A stretch of DNA of 64,000 nt from CF-46 sp042408445 (GCA_042408445.1 JBHORC010000016.1:62001-126000), one strand, 5' to 3'. Positions 51,080-60,851 are shown, numbered from the stretch's first letter. Numbers and translations are program-made. The notes: a model not told the origin generated them from the letters alone.

Positions 51080-52320
51080 CCTTCGGAACCCGGGGTTTCG
51101 GTCGCCGGTTGCAGCGGCACGGCCTCAGCGGCCTCCGATCGCGGCAACCGCCCGGGCGAGGTGGCGGCGCCGTCCCGGAACCGGTCCGCCCGGAACGACT
51201 CGATCGGCCAGCTGGTCGAGCCAGTCGTCACGAGGTCGGCCAGGATCTCGCCGACGACCGGCGCGAACTTGTAGCCGTGGCCGGAGCACGCCGACGCGAA
51301 CGCCACGCCCGGCCCCGCCGGATGGCGGTCGATCACGAACTCGTCGTCGGGCGTGTTCGTGTAGAGGCAGATCGTGGACGCGCGGACGCCGCCGTCGACC
51401 GCCGGCATGTGGGTCCGCAGGAACGCCCGGATCCGCGCCTCGTCGGCGGGGTCGACCTCGCGGTCCACGTCCTCGGGATCGACGAGGACACCGGAGTGAT
51501 GGTGGGCGACCTTCAGGCCGAGGTCGGCGTCGGGCGGAAACCCGTAGAACGTCCCGTCGTCCGTCGACCAGAGCCACATCGGGAGGCGCTCCCGGCCGGC
51601 GTCGGTGTCAGCCTGCGCGACGACTGCGGGCGGCGGCTCGAACCAGAGCACGGGCTGGCGCTCGACCACGAGGGGGATCTCCAGATCCGGAACGAACCAG
51701 GACGTCCAGGGTCCGGCGGCGAGGACGAGGAGCGCCGCGCCGAGGTGCGTGCCGTCCTCCAGCGCCACCTCGAAGCCGGCGCCACCGGCCGGTCGCCAGT
51801 CGACGACGCGCGTCCTGAACCGGAGCGATGCGCCCGCGCGTTCCGCCACGACCCGATGGGCCGCGTTGCCATGATCCGCGCGCAGGATCCCGGCCTCCGC
51901 TTCGAGCACGGCCACCACGTCCTCGCGGGGCGCGAAGACGGGCCACCGGCGTGCGATCTCCTCCCCATCGAGCACGTCGAATGCGACGCCCTGATCCCGC
52001 GCGGCGGCCGCCGAGCCGATGACGACGGCGCTGTCCGCAGGTCCCGCGTACAGACCGGCCGATCGCGTCAGGATCGACAGACCGCTCTCCTGCTCCAGGC
52101 GGAGCCAGCGCTCGAGGCTCGCCCGGGCCAGCGGGACGTAGGCCGGGTTCTCGAAGTGGGCGAGGCGGATCATCCGGGATCGGCCGCCGGACGACCCGCG
52201 CGTCTCGTCCCGCCCGAACCGCTCCAGGCCGAGAACGCGGAGGCCGCGACGAGCGAGCTCGGCGGTCGCCGCGCTGCCGTGCGCGCCCAGCCCGACGACG
52301 ATCGCGTCGAACGATTCCAT
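51076..52320 (-). CDS. solA: FAD-dependent amine oxidase (sarcosine/N-methyltryptophan oxidase family)
   Basis: 414 residues from an ATG at 52320; the longer frame to 52908 overlaps the methyltransferase gene. IVVGLGAHGSAATAELARRG is the FAD dinucleotide fold. CLYTNTPDDEFVIDRHP carries the Cys that binds flavin covalently in monomeric sarcosine oxidases, and CSGHGYKFAP is conserved near the C-terminus. It probably oxidises an N-methyl amino acid to formaldehyde and H2O2. It is coupled to ogt by overlapping stop and start, an intriguing pairing since formaldehyde damages DNA, though Ogt does not repair that lesion. Confidence 0.9.
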   Translation of the reverse strand: MESFDAIVVGLGAHGSAATAELARRGLRVLGLERFGRDETRGSSGGRSRMIRLAHFENPAYVPLARASLERWLRLEQESGLSILTRSAGLYAGPADSAVVIGSAAAARDQGVAFDVLDGEEIARRWPVFAPREDVVAVLEAEAGILRADHGNAAHRVVAERAGASLRFRTRVVDWRPAGGAGFEVALEDGTHLGAALLVLAAGPWTSWFVPDLEIPLVVERQPVLWFEPPPAVVAQADTDAGRERLPMWLWSTDDGTFYGFPPDADLGLKVAHHHSGVLVDPEDVDREVDPADEARIRAFLRTHMPAVDGGVRASTICLYTNTPDDEFVIDRHPAGPGVAFASACSGHGYKFAPVVGEILADLVTTGSTSWPIESFRADRFRDGAATSPGRLPRSEAAEAVPLQPATETPGSEG

Positions 52321-52337
52321 CGAGCGGTCGCCGCCGA

Positions 52338-53120
52338 TCAGTGACCCGAGCGGACGTAGCGCTCGAACTCTCGCTCGATCTCCTCGGCCAGCTCGGCGCG
52401 CTGGGCGACGGCGCCGGGACCGGGCGACACGGCCTCGACGATCCAGACCGTCGGCCAGCCGTCGACATGCTCCCAGCCCGGATGCCGCTCGAGCCCGCGA
52501 AGCGATTCGCGATCGCTGGCGCCGTAGTCGTGGAAGGTCACGCCCGTGAAGCCGGCCGCAGTCAGGAGGTGCTCCAGCATCGGCCGCGAGAAGAGGAATC
52601 GATGGCCCCAGCCGTGGAAGGCGCGGTTCGATCGGTAGGTCTCGGCGACGACATCGAGCGGGTCCCGACCCCCAACGGGATGGAAGTGCGTCACCCAGAC
52701 GTGCTCGAGGCTCGGCGTCGACAGGCGCAGGACGCCGCCCGGGCGCAGGGCGCGGGCCGCCTCGCTCGCGAAGGCGAGCGCCTCGGACGGGGCGAGGTGC
52801 TCGAGGAAGTGCTCGCCGTAGATCGCGTCGAGGTCGCGCCATGGCCACGGCTTCGTCGCGTCGACGACCTCGTCGATCCCGGGGAATGCGCGGATGTCGA
52901 CGTTCCACCAGTCGGCGAGGAGGTTTGTCGGGCCGCAGCCGACCTGGACGCGGCGCAGGCCGCCCGGCGAGCCCGGCCGAAGCGGCTGCCGGCGGCGCGA
53001 CTTCGGCTCGACCGGGGTGCGTCCGAACGCGCGTAGCAGGCGCTGCCGAACGGACGCGGGAACGACCTGCCGGATCAGGCGACGGCCGCGGGTCGCGAGC
53101 GGAACGGCGGTGCTCCCCAT
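52338..53120 (-). CDS. Class I SAM-dependent methyltransferase
   Basis: 260 residues from an ATG at 53120. After a basic N-terminus of about 55 residues, VQVGCGPTNLLADWWNVDI is the SAM-binding motif I with the acidic residue of strand 2, and GEHFLEHLAPSEALAF a following loop. RALRPGGVLRLSTP is motif III-like. Similar proteins modify sugars or lipids in cell-surface clusters. Substrate unknown. Located 17 bases upstream of the amine oxidase gene on the same strand. Confidence 0.82.
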   Translation of the reverse strand: MGSTAVPLATRGRRLIRQVVPASVRQRLLRAFGRTPVEPKSRRRQPLRPGSPGGLRRVQVGCGPTNLLADWWNVDIRAFPGIDEVVDATKPWPWRDLDAIYGEHFLEHLAPSEALAFASEAARALRPGGVLRLSTPSLEHVWVTHFHPVGGRDPLDVVAETYRSNRAFHGWGHRFLFSRPMLEHLLTAAGFTGVTFHDYGASDRESLRGLERHPGWEHVDGWPTVWIVEAVSPGPGAVAQRAELAEEIEREFERYVRSGH

Positions 53121-53200
53121 CGCGACCGATGGTACGCGCGGAGCCGATCCACGATCGGGCGCGCCGGTCAGGCGGCTGTGCGAGCCCCTGCGACCCGAGC

Positions 53201-54613
53201 TCAGGCCCGCGCCGCGGCGAGCCGATCCAGGATGAGCTGCCGGACGCCCTCGATCGGCACCCGCTCCTGGCTCATCGTGTCGCGGTCCCGGACGGTGACC
53301 GCGCCGTCCTCCAGCGAGTCGACGTCGACGGTCACGCACCACGGCGTCCCGATCTCGTCCTGGCGTCGATACAGCTTGCCGATCGCGGCCGTGTCGTCGT
53401 AGACCGCCATCACATCGCGGGCGAGGTCCGCCCGGAGGCGATGGCACAGCTCGACAATCTCGGGACGCTTCTTCAGGAGCGGCAGGACCGCGACCTTGTA
53501 CGGCGCAAGCTCGGGGTGGAAGCCGAGGACGACGCGCGTCTCGCCGCGGACCTCCTCCTCCCGATACGCATCGATCAGGAACGTGAAGGCCGCGCGGTCG
53601 GCGCCGGCGGCCGTCTCCACGACCCACGGGATGAAGTGCTCGTCCGCGGCCTGGTCGAAGTACTCGAGGTTCTCGCCGGATGCCCTGGCGTGGGAGCCGA
53701 GGTCGAAGTCGCCGCGGTTGTGGACCCCCTCGAGCTCCTTCCACCCGAACGGGAATCGGTACTCCACGTCGATCGCGCGCTTCGCGTAGTGGGCCAGCTC
53801 GTCCTTCGCGTGCTCCCGGAAGCGGAGCCGCGACGGCGTGACGCCGAAGCGCTCGTACCAGGCGCGGCGACGCGGCAGCCACTCGTCGAACGCCGCCGTC
53901 GCCGGCTCGCCCGGCCGGACGAAGTACTGCATCTCCATCTGCTCGAACTCGCGCATCCGGAAGACGAAGTTGCCGGGGCTGATCTCGTTCCGGAAGCTCT
54001 TGCCGACCTGCGCGATCCCGAACGGGATCTTCTTCCGCGAGCTCTGCTGGACGTTCTTGAAGTTGACATAGGAGCCCTGCGCCGTCTCCGGCCGGAAGTA
54101 GACGACCGACGCATCGTCCTCCACGGGGCCCATGTGAGAGGTGAACATCAGGTTGAAGCGACGGGGCGAGGAGAGCGGGCCGCCGTCGACCGGGCACGCG
54201 AGGCCGAGCCGCTGCACGATCGTCGGATCCGTGAGGTCCGTCGCGCTGAGACCCTCGGTTCCCGGCAGCTCGTCGAGGCGGAAGCGGCGGTGGTCCGTCT
54301 GGCACTCGACGAGCGGGTCCGAGAACGACCCGACGTGGCCGGACGTGACCCAGACCTGGGGATGCATGAGGATCCCCGCGTCCAGGCCGACGATGTCGTC
54401 GCGCTCCTGGACCATCGCCCGCCACCAGGCGCGCTTCACGTTGTTCTTCAGCTCGACGCCGAGCGGCCCGTAGTCCCAGACCGCGTTGATCCCGCCGTAG
54501 ATCTCGCTGGACGGGTAGACGAAGCCGCGCCGCTTCGAGAGCGACACGATCGTCTCGAGGGTGGCGACGGCGGGCGCGACGTCGCTCGCCTCGGCGGTGG
54601 GGGAATCGGTCAC
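53201..54613 (-). CDS. glyQS: Glycyl-tRNA synthetase, alpha2 (single-chain) type
   Basis: 470 residues from a GTG at 54613 with AGGAG 7 bases upstream; the longer frame is unsupported. RRGFVYPSSEIYGG opens the catalytic core. FRPETAQGSYVNF, VGKSFRNEISPGNFVFR (motif 2) and the C-terminal anticodon-binding domain (PYKVAVLPLLKKRPEI) identify the eukaryote/archaea/Gram-positive type of enzyme. It charges tRNA-Gly. Confidence 0.97.
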   Translation of the reverse strand: MTDSPTAEASDVAPAVATLETIVSLSKRRGFVYPSSEIYGGINAVWDYGPLGVELKNNVKRAWWRAMVQERDDIVGLDAGILMHPQVWVTSGHVGSFSDPLVECQTDHRRFRLDELPGTEGLSATDLTDPTIVQRLGLACPVDGGPLSSPRRFNLMFTSHMGPVEDDASVVYFRPETAQGSYVNFKNVQQSSRKKIPFGIAQVGKSFRNEISPGNFVFRMREFEQMEMQYFVRPGEPATAAFDEWLPRRRAWYERFGVTPSRLRFREHAKDELAHYAKRAIDVEYRFPFGWKELEGVHNRGDFDLGSHARASGENLEYFDQAADEHFIPWVVETAAGADRAAFTFLIDAYREEEVRGETRVVLGFHPELAPYKVAVLPLLKKRPEIVELCHRLRADLARDVMAVYDDTAAIGKLYRRQDEIGTPWCVTVDVDSLEDGAVTVRDRDTMSQERVPIEGVRQLILDRLAAARA

Positions 54614-54704
54614 GAGGAGCTCCTGATGGGCGCCGGCCGTGGCAGGGACGGACGCGGGGACTGGGTCCGGCGATGCTAGCAGAGGGCCGGTTGGGCGCCG
54701 CGGA

Positions 54705-55904
54705 TCAGGCGGGCGGCAGCGCCGCGCGAAGGAGCCGGACGGCGGAGCCGCCCATGACCGACGCGATCTGGGCCTCGTCGAGACCCTGGTCAATGAGCGC
54801 CGCGGTGATGAGACCGATCCCGGAGGCATCGAAGGGGACGGGCACGGCACCATCGAAGTCCGAGCCGAGGGCCACGTGCTCGGCGCCGATCACGCTGACG
54901 GCATGCCGGATCGAGCGGGCGATCCATGTCACGTCGTCGCCGCCACACGCCGTCGGCCAGAAGCCGATCCCGATCACGCCACCCGTCGCGGCGATGCCGC
55001 GCAGCGGTTCGTCGCTCAGGTTCCGCGTGTTGTCGGCGACGGCACGGACGCCGGTGTGCGAGCAGAGCACCGGTCGCGTCGCCACCGCGAGCACGTCGTC
55101 GATCGTCGCTTCGGACGCGTGGGCCACGTCGACGAGGATCCGCTGCCGTTCCAGCTCCGCGACGAGGTCGCGACCCGCGACCGTCAGTCCGCCCTTCCCC
55201 ACGCCGTGCGCCGACCCGGCGAACGCGTTGTCGAAGAAGTGGGCGAGGCCGACGCACCGGTATCCCGCCGCGGACAGACGGGCGACGTGCTCCACGCGCC
55301 CGTCGAGCGCGTGGGCGCCCTCGATCGCGAGCAGCGCGCCGACGAGCGTCGGGTCGCCCGACCTCCGGTCCAGGAACCGATCGAGATCGGCTGCGGACCG
55401 GATCAGGCTCAGCTGACCGCCGGAGCGCTCCGCCGTCCGCCGGAGCCGGGCCGCCTGGTATTCCGCTCGGGCGAGCAGGCTCCGCCAGGTCGCCGGCGGC
55501 CAGCCCTGGACGAGCGCGATCGTCCGGATGTCGTCGGAGCGGTCGTCGTTCCGTTCGATGTTCAGGTGCCGCGGAACCCTGGTTGCGACGGCGAACACCT
55601 GGAGCGCGACGTTGCCCTCGACGAGCCGCGGGACGTCGACGTGGCCGCGGTCCGCCCGGCGGAGCAGGTCCCGGCCCCACAGCAGCGAGTCGGCGTGAAG
55701 ATCGACGATCGTCAGTCGCTCCTGGAGATCGGCGGCGCGTCCGGGAAGCGCGTAGGGACCCGGCTCGCCCACCGGATTGAGCCGGCGCTCGGTTCGGGCG
55801 GACAGCCAGTCCGCGACGAGCCGCCGACCCACGGTGCCAGCAAGGGCAACGCCGGCGCCCGCCGCCGCGGTGATCGCGACCGGCCTCCGTCGCGGCGACT
55901 TCAC
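54705..55904 (-). CDS. M19 membrane (renal-type) dipeptidase
   Basis: 399 residues, GTG start. A short N-terminal hydrophobic segment (AITAAAGAGVALAGTVG) suggests export or anchoring. The binuclear zinc site is visible: DLHADSLL, the bridging Glu in AIEGAHAL, His in DVAHAS and SHTGVRAV, and Asp in GSDFDGA. These enzymes cleave dipeptides, including some with D-residues or dehydro-amino acids. Starts 13 bases after the ABC exporter stop, so probably co-transcribed with it. Confidence 0.92.
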   Translation of the reverse strand: MKSPRRRPVAITAAAGAGVALAGTVGRRLVADWLSARTERRLNPVGEPGPYALPGRAADLQERLTIVDLHADSLLWGRDLLRRADRGHVDVPRLVEGNVALQVFAVATRVPRHLNIERNDDRSDDIRTIALVQGWPPATWRSLLARAEYQAARLRRTAERSGGQLSLIRSAADLDRFLDRRSGDPTLVGALLAIEGAHALDGRVEHVARLSAAGYRCVGLAHFFDNAFAGSAHGVGKGGLTVAGRDLVAELERQRILVDVAHASEATIDDVLAVATRPVLCSHTGVRAVADNTRNLSDEPLRGIAATGGVIGIGFWPTACGGDDVTWIARSIRHAVSVIGAEHVALGSDFDGAVPVPFDASGIGLITAALIDQGLDEAQIASVMGGSAVRLLRAALPPA

Positions 55905-55917
55905 CGAGGCTCAGCGG

Positions 55918-58080
55918 TCACGGGTGGAACACGTCGACCGGCTCGCCGGAGCTGCGCCGCGGACCGCCGCCGTCGCCGCGTCCGCCGGCCGCTCCGTCCT
56001 GGGCGTCCGGATCTGCATCGTCGAGCTGTCCGACGCCGCCGATGTCACCGAGGCCGTCGACCGATGCTCCGGTGTAGGCGGCCGCCTGCAGGGTGAAGAG
56101 CCGCGCGTACCGGCCACCGAGCGCCATCAGCTCGTCGTGCGTGCCCTGCTCGACGAGCGCGCCGTGCTCGAAGAACAGGATCCGGTCGGCCTGGCGAACG
56201 GTCGAGAACCGGTGCGAGATGTAGATCGCCGTCCGGCCCGCCGCAAGTCGCCGCAATCGGGCGAACAGCTCGAACTCGGCCTGGGCGTCCAGCGCGGAGG
56301 TCGGCTCGTCGAGGACGAGGATCCGGGCGTCGCGCATGAACGCCCGGCCCAGCGCGATCTTCTGCCACTCGCCGCCGGACAGCTCGACGCCGCCGTCGAA
56401 CCACTTCCCGAGCGGCGTGTCCCAGCCCTCGGGCAGCCGGCCGAGGAGGCTGTCGGCGCCGCCCCGCGCAGCCGCGTCCTCGACGGCTGTCCGATCCTCG
56501 ATCCGGTCGAGCTCGCCCAGGCCGATGTTCTCCGCCGCCGTCGCCTGGTAGGTCACGTAGTCCTGGAACATCCCGCCGATCAGGCGCCGGACGTCCGTCG
56601 GGTCGAGCTCGCGGAGGTCGACCCCATCGAGGAGGATCCGGCCTTCGGTGGGATCGTAGAGGCGGCAGACGAGCTTGATCAGCGTCGACTTGCCCGCGCC
56701 GTTCCGGCCGACGACCGCCACGGTCTCGCCGGGCGCGATCCGGAGACTCACGTCGTGGAGCGCCTCGCGGCCGGAGTTCGGGTAGGCGAACGAGACGTGC
56801 TCGAAGACGATCTCGCCGGGCGCGGACGCCGCGTCGAGGCGGGTGAGGGCCGGAACCGCCCCGGGAACGCGCGCGCGCTCCGCCGTCCCGGCGCCGGAGG
56901 CGTGGGCGGTCCCGGTCGCCGCCGCCGTGTCCGAAGCGGCCGGCGCGCGGCCCGCCTCGATGCCGTAGGGCGTCTGCAGCAGGTCGAAGAGGTCGTTCAG
57001 GTAGAGCTGGTTCTCGTACATCGAGCCGAACCCGCTCAGCAGCCCCTGGACCGATGTCTGCACGGACGACGCGGCCTGCGTGTACAGCGTGAGGTCGCCG
57101 AGCGTCAGCCGGCCGGCGATCGCCTGGAACGCGACGTACAGGTACGTGAGCGAGCCGGCGAGTGTCGTGACGGTGCTCCACACGAAACCCGCGAAGTAGC
57201 GTCCGACGACGAGGCCCCGCTGCCGATCCTGGTAGACGCCGGCGAGCTGGCGGAACCGGTCGATGAAGTACGGCCCGAGACCGAACAGCTTCACCTCCTT
57301 GGCGTAGGAGTCGGTCGTGACGAGGGTCGTCAGGTAGTCCATCCGCCGCCGGAGCGGCGACGCCCAGCGCGCGAAGCTGTAGCCGCGCCAGCCGTACCGG
57401 GTGTCGGCGATGAACGCCGGGATCGGGGCGAGCAGGGCGACGAGCGCGAGCAACGGGCTCAGGGCGATCAGCAGCGCGATCATCGAGCCGAAGGCGATCG
57501 CCGTCTGGATCAGGCCGAACACGCCGCTGACCATGAACAGGGGCCGGGTCGAGGCGCCCTGCTGCGCCCGCCGGAGCAGGTCGTAGGAGGTCGAGTCCTC
57601 GAAGAACTCGAGGTCGAGGCGCGCGGCGTGATCCATGATCTGGAGCTGGATCGTGTTCGTCACGCGTTCCTGGAGGAGCTGCTGGCACACGTTCCGGAGC
57701 GTCGAGAGGAACTGCGACACGGCGTACACGACGAACTGGGCGACCGCGAGAACGATCACGGCGCCGATCACGTCGACGGTCCACGGGCCGATCGGGACGA
57801 CATCGGGGAGCGCCGGGTTCGCCCGGACGGTGATCGCCCGGACGACCGCGTCGACGAGGAGTTTCGCGGTGACGGCCGTGACCGCGGGCACGATGCCGGC
57901 GAGGATCGTCGCGACCGCGAGGCCAAAGGTGAGCAGCCGGCTCGCCGACCACACGAGGCCAATGACGCGCGGCACGGCGCCGGCGGTCGCCCGGACGGAC
58001 TGGCCCGCACGGCGAAGGCGGCCGCGGAGGTCCGTCGGCGCATCGCTCGGCGGATCCGGGATGTCCGGTGATCCGGTCAA
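55918..58080 (-). CDS. ABC exporter half-transporter (membrane domain fused to ATPase)
   Basis: 720 residues from a TTG at 58080 with GGGAG 6 bases upstream; the longer frame runs through the GNAT gene. Six membrane helices (about residues 40-340) precede a 60-residue Ala/Gly linker. The ATPase has Walker A GRNGAGKST, signature ELSGGEWQ, Walker B ILVLDEPTSALDA and switch His in ISHRF. As a single half-transporter it should act as a homodimer. Substrate unknown. The position beside a dipeptidase could hint at a peptide substrate. Confidence 0.92.
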   Translation of the reverse strand: MTGSPDIPDPPSDAPTDLRGRLRRAGQSVRATAGAVPRVIGLVWSASRLLTFGLAVATILAGIVPAVTAVTAKLLVDAVVRAITVRANPALPDVVPIGPWTVDVIGAVIVLAVAQFVVYAVSQFLSTLRNVCQQLLQERVTNTIQLQIMDHAARLDLEFFEDSTSYDLLRRAQQGASTRPLFMVSGVFGLIQTAIAFGSMIALLIALSPLLALVALLAPIPAFIADTRYGWRGYSFARWASPLRRRMDYLTTLVTTDSYAKEVKLFGLGPYFIDRFRQLAGVYQDRQRGLVVGRYFAGFVWSTVTTLAGSLTYLYVAFQAIAGRLTLGDLTLYTQAASSVQTSVQGLLSGFGSMYENQLYLNDLFDLLQTPYGIEAGRAPAASDTAAATGTAHASGAGTAERARVPGAVPALTRLDAASAPGEIVFEHVSFAYPNSGREALHDVSLRIAPGETVAVVGRNGAGKSTLIKLVCRLYDPTEGRILLDGVDLRELDPTDVRRLIGGMFQDYVTYQATAAENIGLGELDRIEDRTAVEDAAARGGADSLLGRLPEGWDTPLGKWFDGGVELSGGEWQKIALGRAFMRDARILVLDEPTSALDAQAEFELFARLRRLAAGRTAIYISHRFSTVRQADRILFFEHGALVEQGTHDELMALGGRYARLFTLQAAAYTGASVDGLGDIGGVGQLDDADPDAQDGAAGGRGDGGGPRRSSGEPVDVFHP

Positions 58081-58157
58081 CCCGCTCTCCCGCCCCTCGA
58101 TGCCGGGCCGGTTCGAGCGTCGCAGGACGTTGCCGCGCGGGATGATCGGCGGGCCGC

Positions 58158-58652
58158 TCAGCCTGCGCCTCCACGAAGCTCGAGCCGGAGCACGTCCTCG
58201 CCGTCCACGACCCGATCCGTCTTCTCGAAGCCGTAGTGGAGGTAGAACGGCTGCGGCGAGCCGTCGCCGGCGGCGCAGCTCGTGAACAGGACGTCCCCGT
58301 TCGGTCGCGATCGGACGTAGCCCGCGACGGCGTCGATCGTCGCCCGACCGTAGCCGCGACCCTGGAACGGCTCGTCGATGAGCAGACGCCAGAGGAAGTA
58401 CGGCCCGACGATCGCCGGTTCGGCGGCCAGCGTTGCCGTGGGGATGTCGTCGCTGATCATCGCGAAGCCGACGAGCTGGTCGGCGTCGTGGACGGACCAC
58501 ATCCGGGGGCAGGCGATCGCGTCCACGATCGCGTCCTCGAAGTGGCTCTCCATCGAGCCGAGGTAGCGCTCCTGGCCGGGCGCGCGACCGAGCCGCAGGA
58601 CGGCCGCGCGATCGGCGTCCGTTGCGATGTCACGGAGCTGGACGGTCGCCAT
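58158..58652 (-). CDS. GNAT-family N-acetyltransferase
   Basis: 164 residues from an ATG at 58652, one base after the recO stop. FLWRLLIDEPFQGRGYGRATIDAV contains the acetyl-CoA loop (Q-x-R/G-x-G/A: QGRGYG). The C-terminus PFYLHYGFEKTDRVVDGEDV is typical of spermidine/spermine-type acetyltransferases such as BltD. Substrate unknown. Coupled to recO by position. Confidence 0.88.
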   Translation of the reverse strand: MATVQLRDIATDADRAAVLRLGRAPGQERYLGSMESHFEDAIVDAIACPRMWSVHDADQLVGFAMISDDIPTATLAAEPAIVGPYFLWRLLIDEPFQGRGYGRATIDAVAGYVRSRPNGDVLFTSCAAGDGSPQPFYLHYGFEKTDRVVDGEDVLRLELRGGAG

Positions 58653-58653
58653 G

Positions 58654-59475
58654 TCAGGACGGGAGGACCACCGGTCGAACCGCCGGGATGGCCGGAGCCA
58701 GGCCCGGCTCGTGCCGGATCTCGTCGAGGAACGCGAGCGACCGTGCGTCGCGCTCGAGGGCATGGCGGAGGAACTCGCGCATCGCCGACTCGACCTCCCG
58801 CTCGGTCGCGACGGCGAGCCGGAGCCCGGCGAGCGCCTCGACGTCCTGGCGCTGATACGCCTTGAGGAGCTTCAGGCCGTCGAGCGTCAGTCCCGTTCGC
58901 TCGTGGGGCGGGCCCGGGCAGCGCGCGCACAGGACGCCACCGAGCGGCGGAACCCAGCGGAAGCGGCCGTCGACCTCGAGGACGCGGTCACACTCGACGC
59001 AGCGGTCGACCTCCGGGCGTACGCCGAGCTCGTCCGCCAGATGCATCTCGTACCAGCGCGCGACGCGTCCGGGCGCCATGCCGGCGTCGAGGAGCTCGTA
59101 GGCGCGTCGGAGGAGCGCATAGACCGCCTCCGCTGCGTGCCGCTCCTCGAGGGAGCGGTCCGCGAGCTCGGCGATGTACCAGGCGGTCGCGGCACTCTCC
59201 AGCGAGTCGCGGAGGTTCAGCCAGGCGTGGCCCACCCGGACCTCGGTGACGACCTCGAAGGTCCGGCCCCGGGCCAGCGCCACGTGCAGCTCGGCGAACG
59301 GCTCGAGCGACCCACCGAGTCGCGAGGTCGGCCGGCGGATTCCCTTGGCAATCGCCTTGAGCTTGCCACCGGCCGGTGTGATCAGGGTCAGGATCCGATC
59401 CGCCTCGCCGTAGTCGAACCTGGAGAGGACGATCGCATCGGTCGAATATCGGCGCGGGATGGGCACGATCGGCAC
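58654..59475 (-). CDS. recO: DNA repair protein RecO
   Basis: 273 residues, GTG start. The N-terminal OB fold (STDAIVLSRFDYGEADRILTLIT) and AIAKGIRRPTSRLGG are typical of RecO. CVECDRV and CARCPG form the C-terminal zinc site. RecO anneals single strands and helps load RecA in the RecFOR pathway. It is divergent from the prenyl synthase gene. Confidence 0.95.
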   Translation of the reverse strand: MPIVPIPRRYSTDAIVLSRFDYGEADRILTLITPAGGKLKAIAKGIRRPTSRLGGSLEPFAELHVALARGRTFEVVTEVRVGHAWLNLRDSLESAATAWYIAELADRSLEERHAAEAVYALLRRAYELLDAGMAPGRVARWYEMHLADELGVRPEVDRCVECDRVLEVDGRFRWVPPLGGVLCARCPGPPHERTGLTLDGLKLLKAYQRQDVEALAGLRLAVATEREVESAMREFLRHALERDARSLAFLDEIRHEPGLAPAIPAVRPVVLPS

Positions 59476-59714
59476 GGTAGCACCTCGTCCGGTCGAACAC
59501 CGTCACGTTCGATCCGTGGGTTCGGCGCGCGGCTCCCTCGGCCGTCCGGCTCGGTGATCCGGAGGGCGGCGGGCGGCGTACCCATGACAGACGCCGGTCC
59601 GGTCGCGTCCCCCGAGCCGGCGTCTCCTCCCCTGCCCGCGCCTGCTTCGGCGCCCGTCTCGTCGTTCGCCGCGCAACAGGCTACTTCGCAGGTGCACGTT
59701 TGTCGGATTCCGGC

Positions 59715-59720
59715 TACGAT
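59715..59720 (+). promoter_or_regulatory. -10 box for a leaderless prenyl synthase transcript
   Basis: TACGAT ends 7 bases before the ATG at 59728, and no ribosome site is present between them. The same geometry occurs before the starts at 21190, 26634, 29690 and 32684. Confidence 0.45.
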
Positions 59721-59727
59721 GGCGCCG

Positions 59728-60753
59728 ATGACGACCACGCAGCCGGTCCTCGAGGCCGCCGCCCTGATCGCCGACACGGAGGAGGAGATCCTCCGGGTCC
59801 TCGGGAATCACGATCCGTCGGCCGCGGGCGTGTACGACATGATCCGCTACCACCTCGGCCTGGACGGCTCCGGAGCGTCCGCGGGGAAGCGGATGCGGCC
59901 GCTCCTCGGGCTCCTCGCCTATGCCTCGATCGCGGGCGACTACCGCCGGGCGCTGCCGGGCGCTGCGGCGGTCGAGCTCGGCCACAACTTCAGCCTCGTC
60001 CACGACGACATCGAGGACGGCGACCGCGAGCGTCGCCACCGGCCGACGGTCTGGGCGCTGCACGGCGTCGCCCAGGCGATCAACACCGGCGACATGCTCT
60101 TCAGCCTGAGCCGGATGGCCCTCCACCGCCTGTCGGACCTCGGCTTCAGCGACACGAAGGTCCTCCGGCTCATGCGGCTCTACGACGAGACGTGCGTGGC
60201 CCTGTGCGAGGGCCAGTACATCGACATCGCCACGAGCGAGCGGGACGACCTGATGTCGGTCGAGCTGTACTTCGACATGATCGGGCGGAAGACGGCCGCG
60301 CTGATCGCGGCATCGATCGAGGCGGGCGCGCTCCTCGCGACCGACGACGAGCAGGTCATCGCCCGATACCGCGGCTTCGGCTGGGCGCTCGGTCTCGCGT
60401 TCCAGCTGAACGACGACCTGCTCGGGATCTGGGGATCCGAGCAGTCGACCGGGAAGCAGGCCTCGGACATCGCGCGGCGCAAGAAGACCCTGCCGGTGAT
60501 CTACGCGTTCGAGCACGCCGGCCCCGAGGATCGTGAGCGGCTCGCGACGCTGTACGGCAACGGCGGCCCGACCCAGGACGACGTCGCGGAGATCGTGGCC
60601 ATCCTCGAGCGGACCGGCGCCCGCGACTACACCCGTGACCAGGCCCGCCGGTACCGGGATGAGGCGCTCGCGGAGCTCGACGGCGCGCGGGTCGTCGACG
60701 GCGACGCCCGGGCCCGGCTCGAAGAGGTGATCGTCTCGGTCATCGCGGCCTGA
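59728..60753 (+). CDS. Polyprenyl (geranylgeranyl-type) diphosphate synthase
   Basis: 341 residues from ATG 59728 (59719 possible). GKRMRPLLGLLAY binds diphosphate. The first Asp-rich motif is in LVHDDIEDGD. The second is FQLNDDLLGIWG, where the last Asp of DDxxD is Gly, a variant seen in an actinobacterial-type subgroup. ARRKKTLPVIYA follows it. It condenses isopentenyl diphosphate onto allylic substrates for quinone or lipid side chains. It could supply the UbiA-type enzyme at 9501. Confidence 0.92.
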   Translation: MTTTQPVLEAAALIADTEEEILRVLGNHDPSAAGVYDMIRYHLGLDGSGASAGKRMRPLLGLLAYASIAGDYRRALPGAAAVELGHNFSLVHDDIEDGDRERRHRPTVWALHGVAQAINTGDMLFSLSRMALHRLSDLGFSDTKVLRLMRLYDETCVALCEGQYIDIATSERDDLMSVELYFDMIGRKTAALIAASIEAGALLATDDEQVIARYRGFGWALGLAFQLNDDLLGIWGSEQSTGKQASDIARRKKTLPVIYAFEHAGPEDRERLATLYGNGGPTQDDVAEIVAILERTGARDYTRDQARRYRDEALAELDGARVVDGDARARLEEVIVSVIAA

Positions 60754-60851
60754 CGGTCGGTCGCGGTCGCGGGTCTCGGGGCGCGCCGCCGTCTCGGGCC
60801 GCGGTCTCGGGTCTCGGGGCGCGCGCCGCGGTCTCGGGCCGCGTCAAGCCT

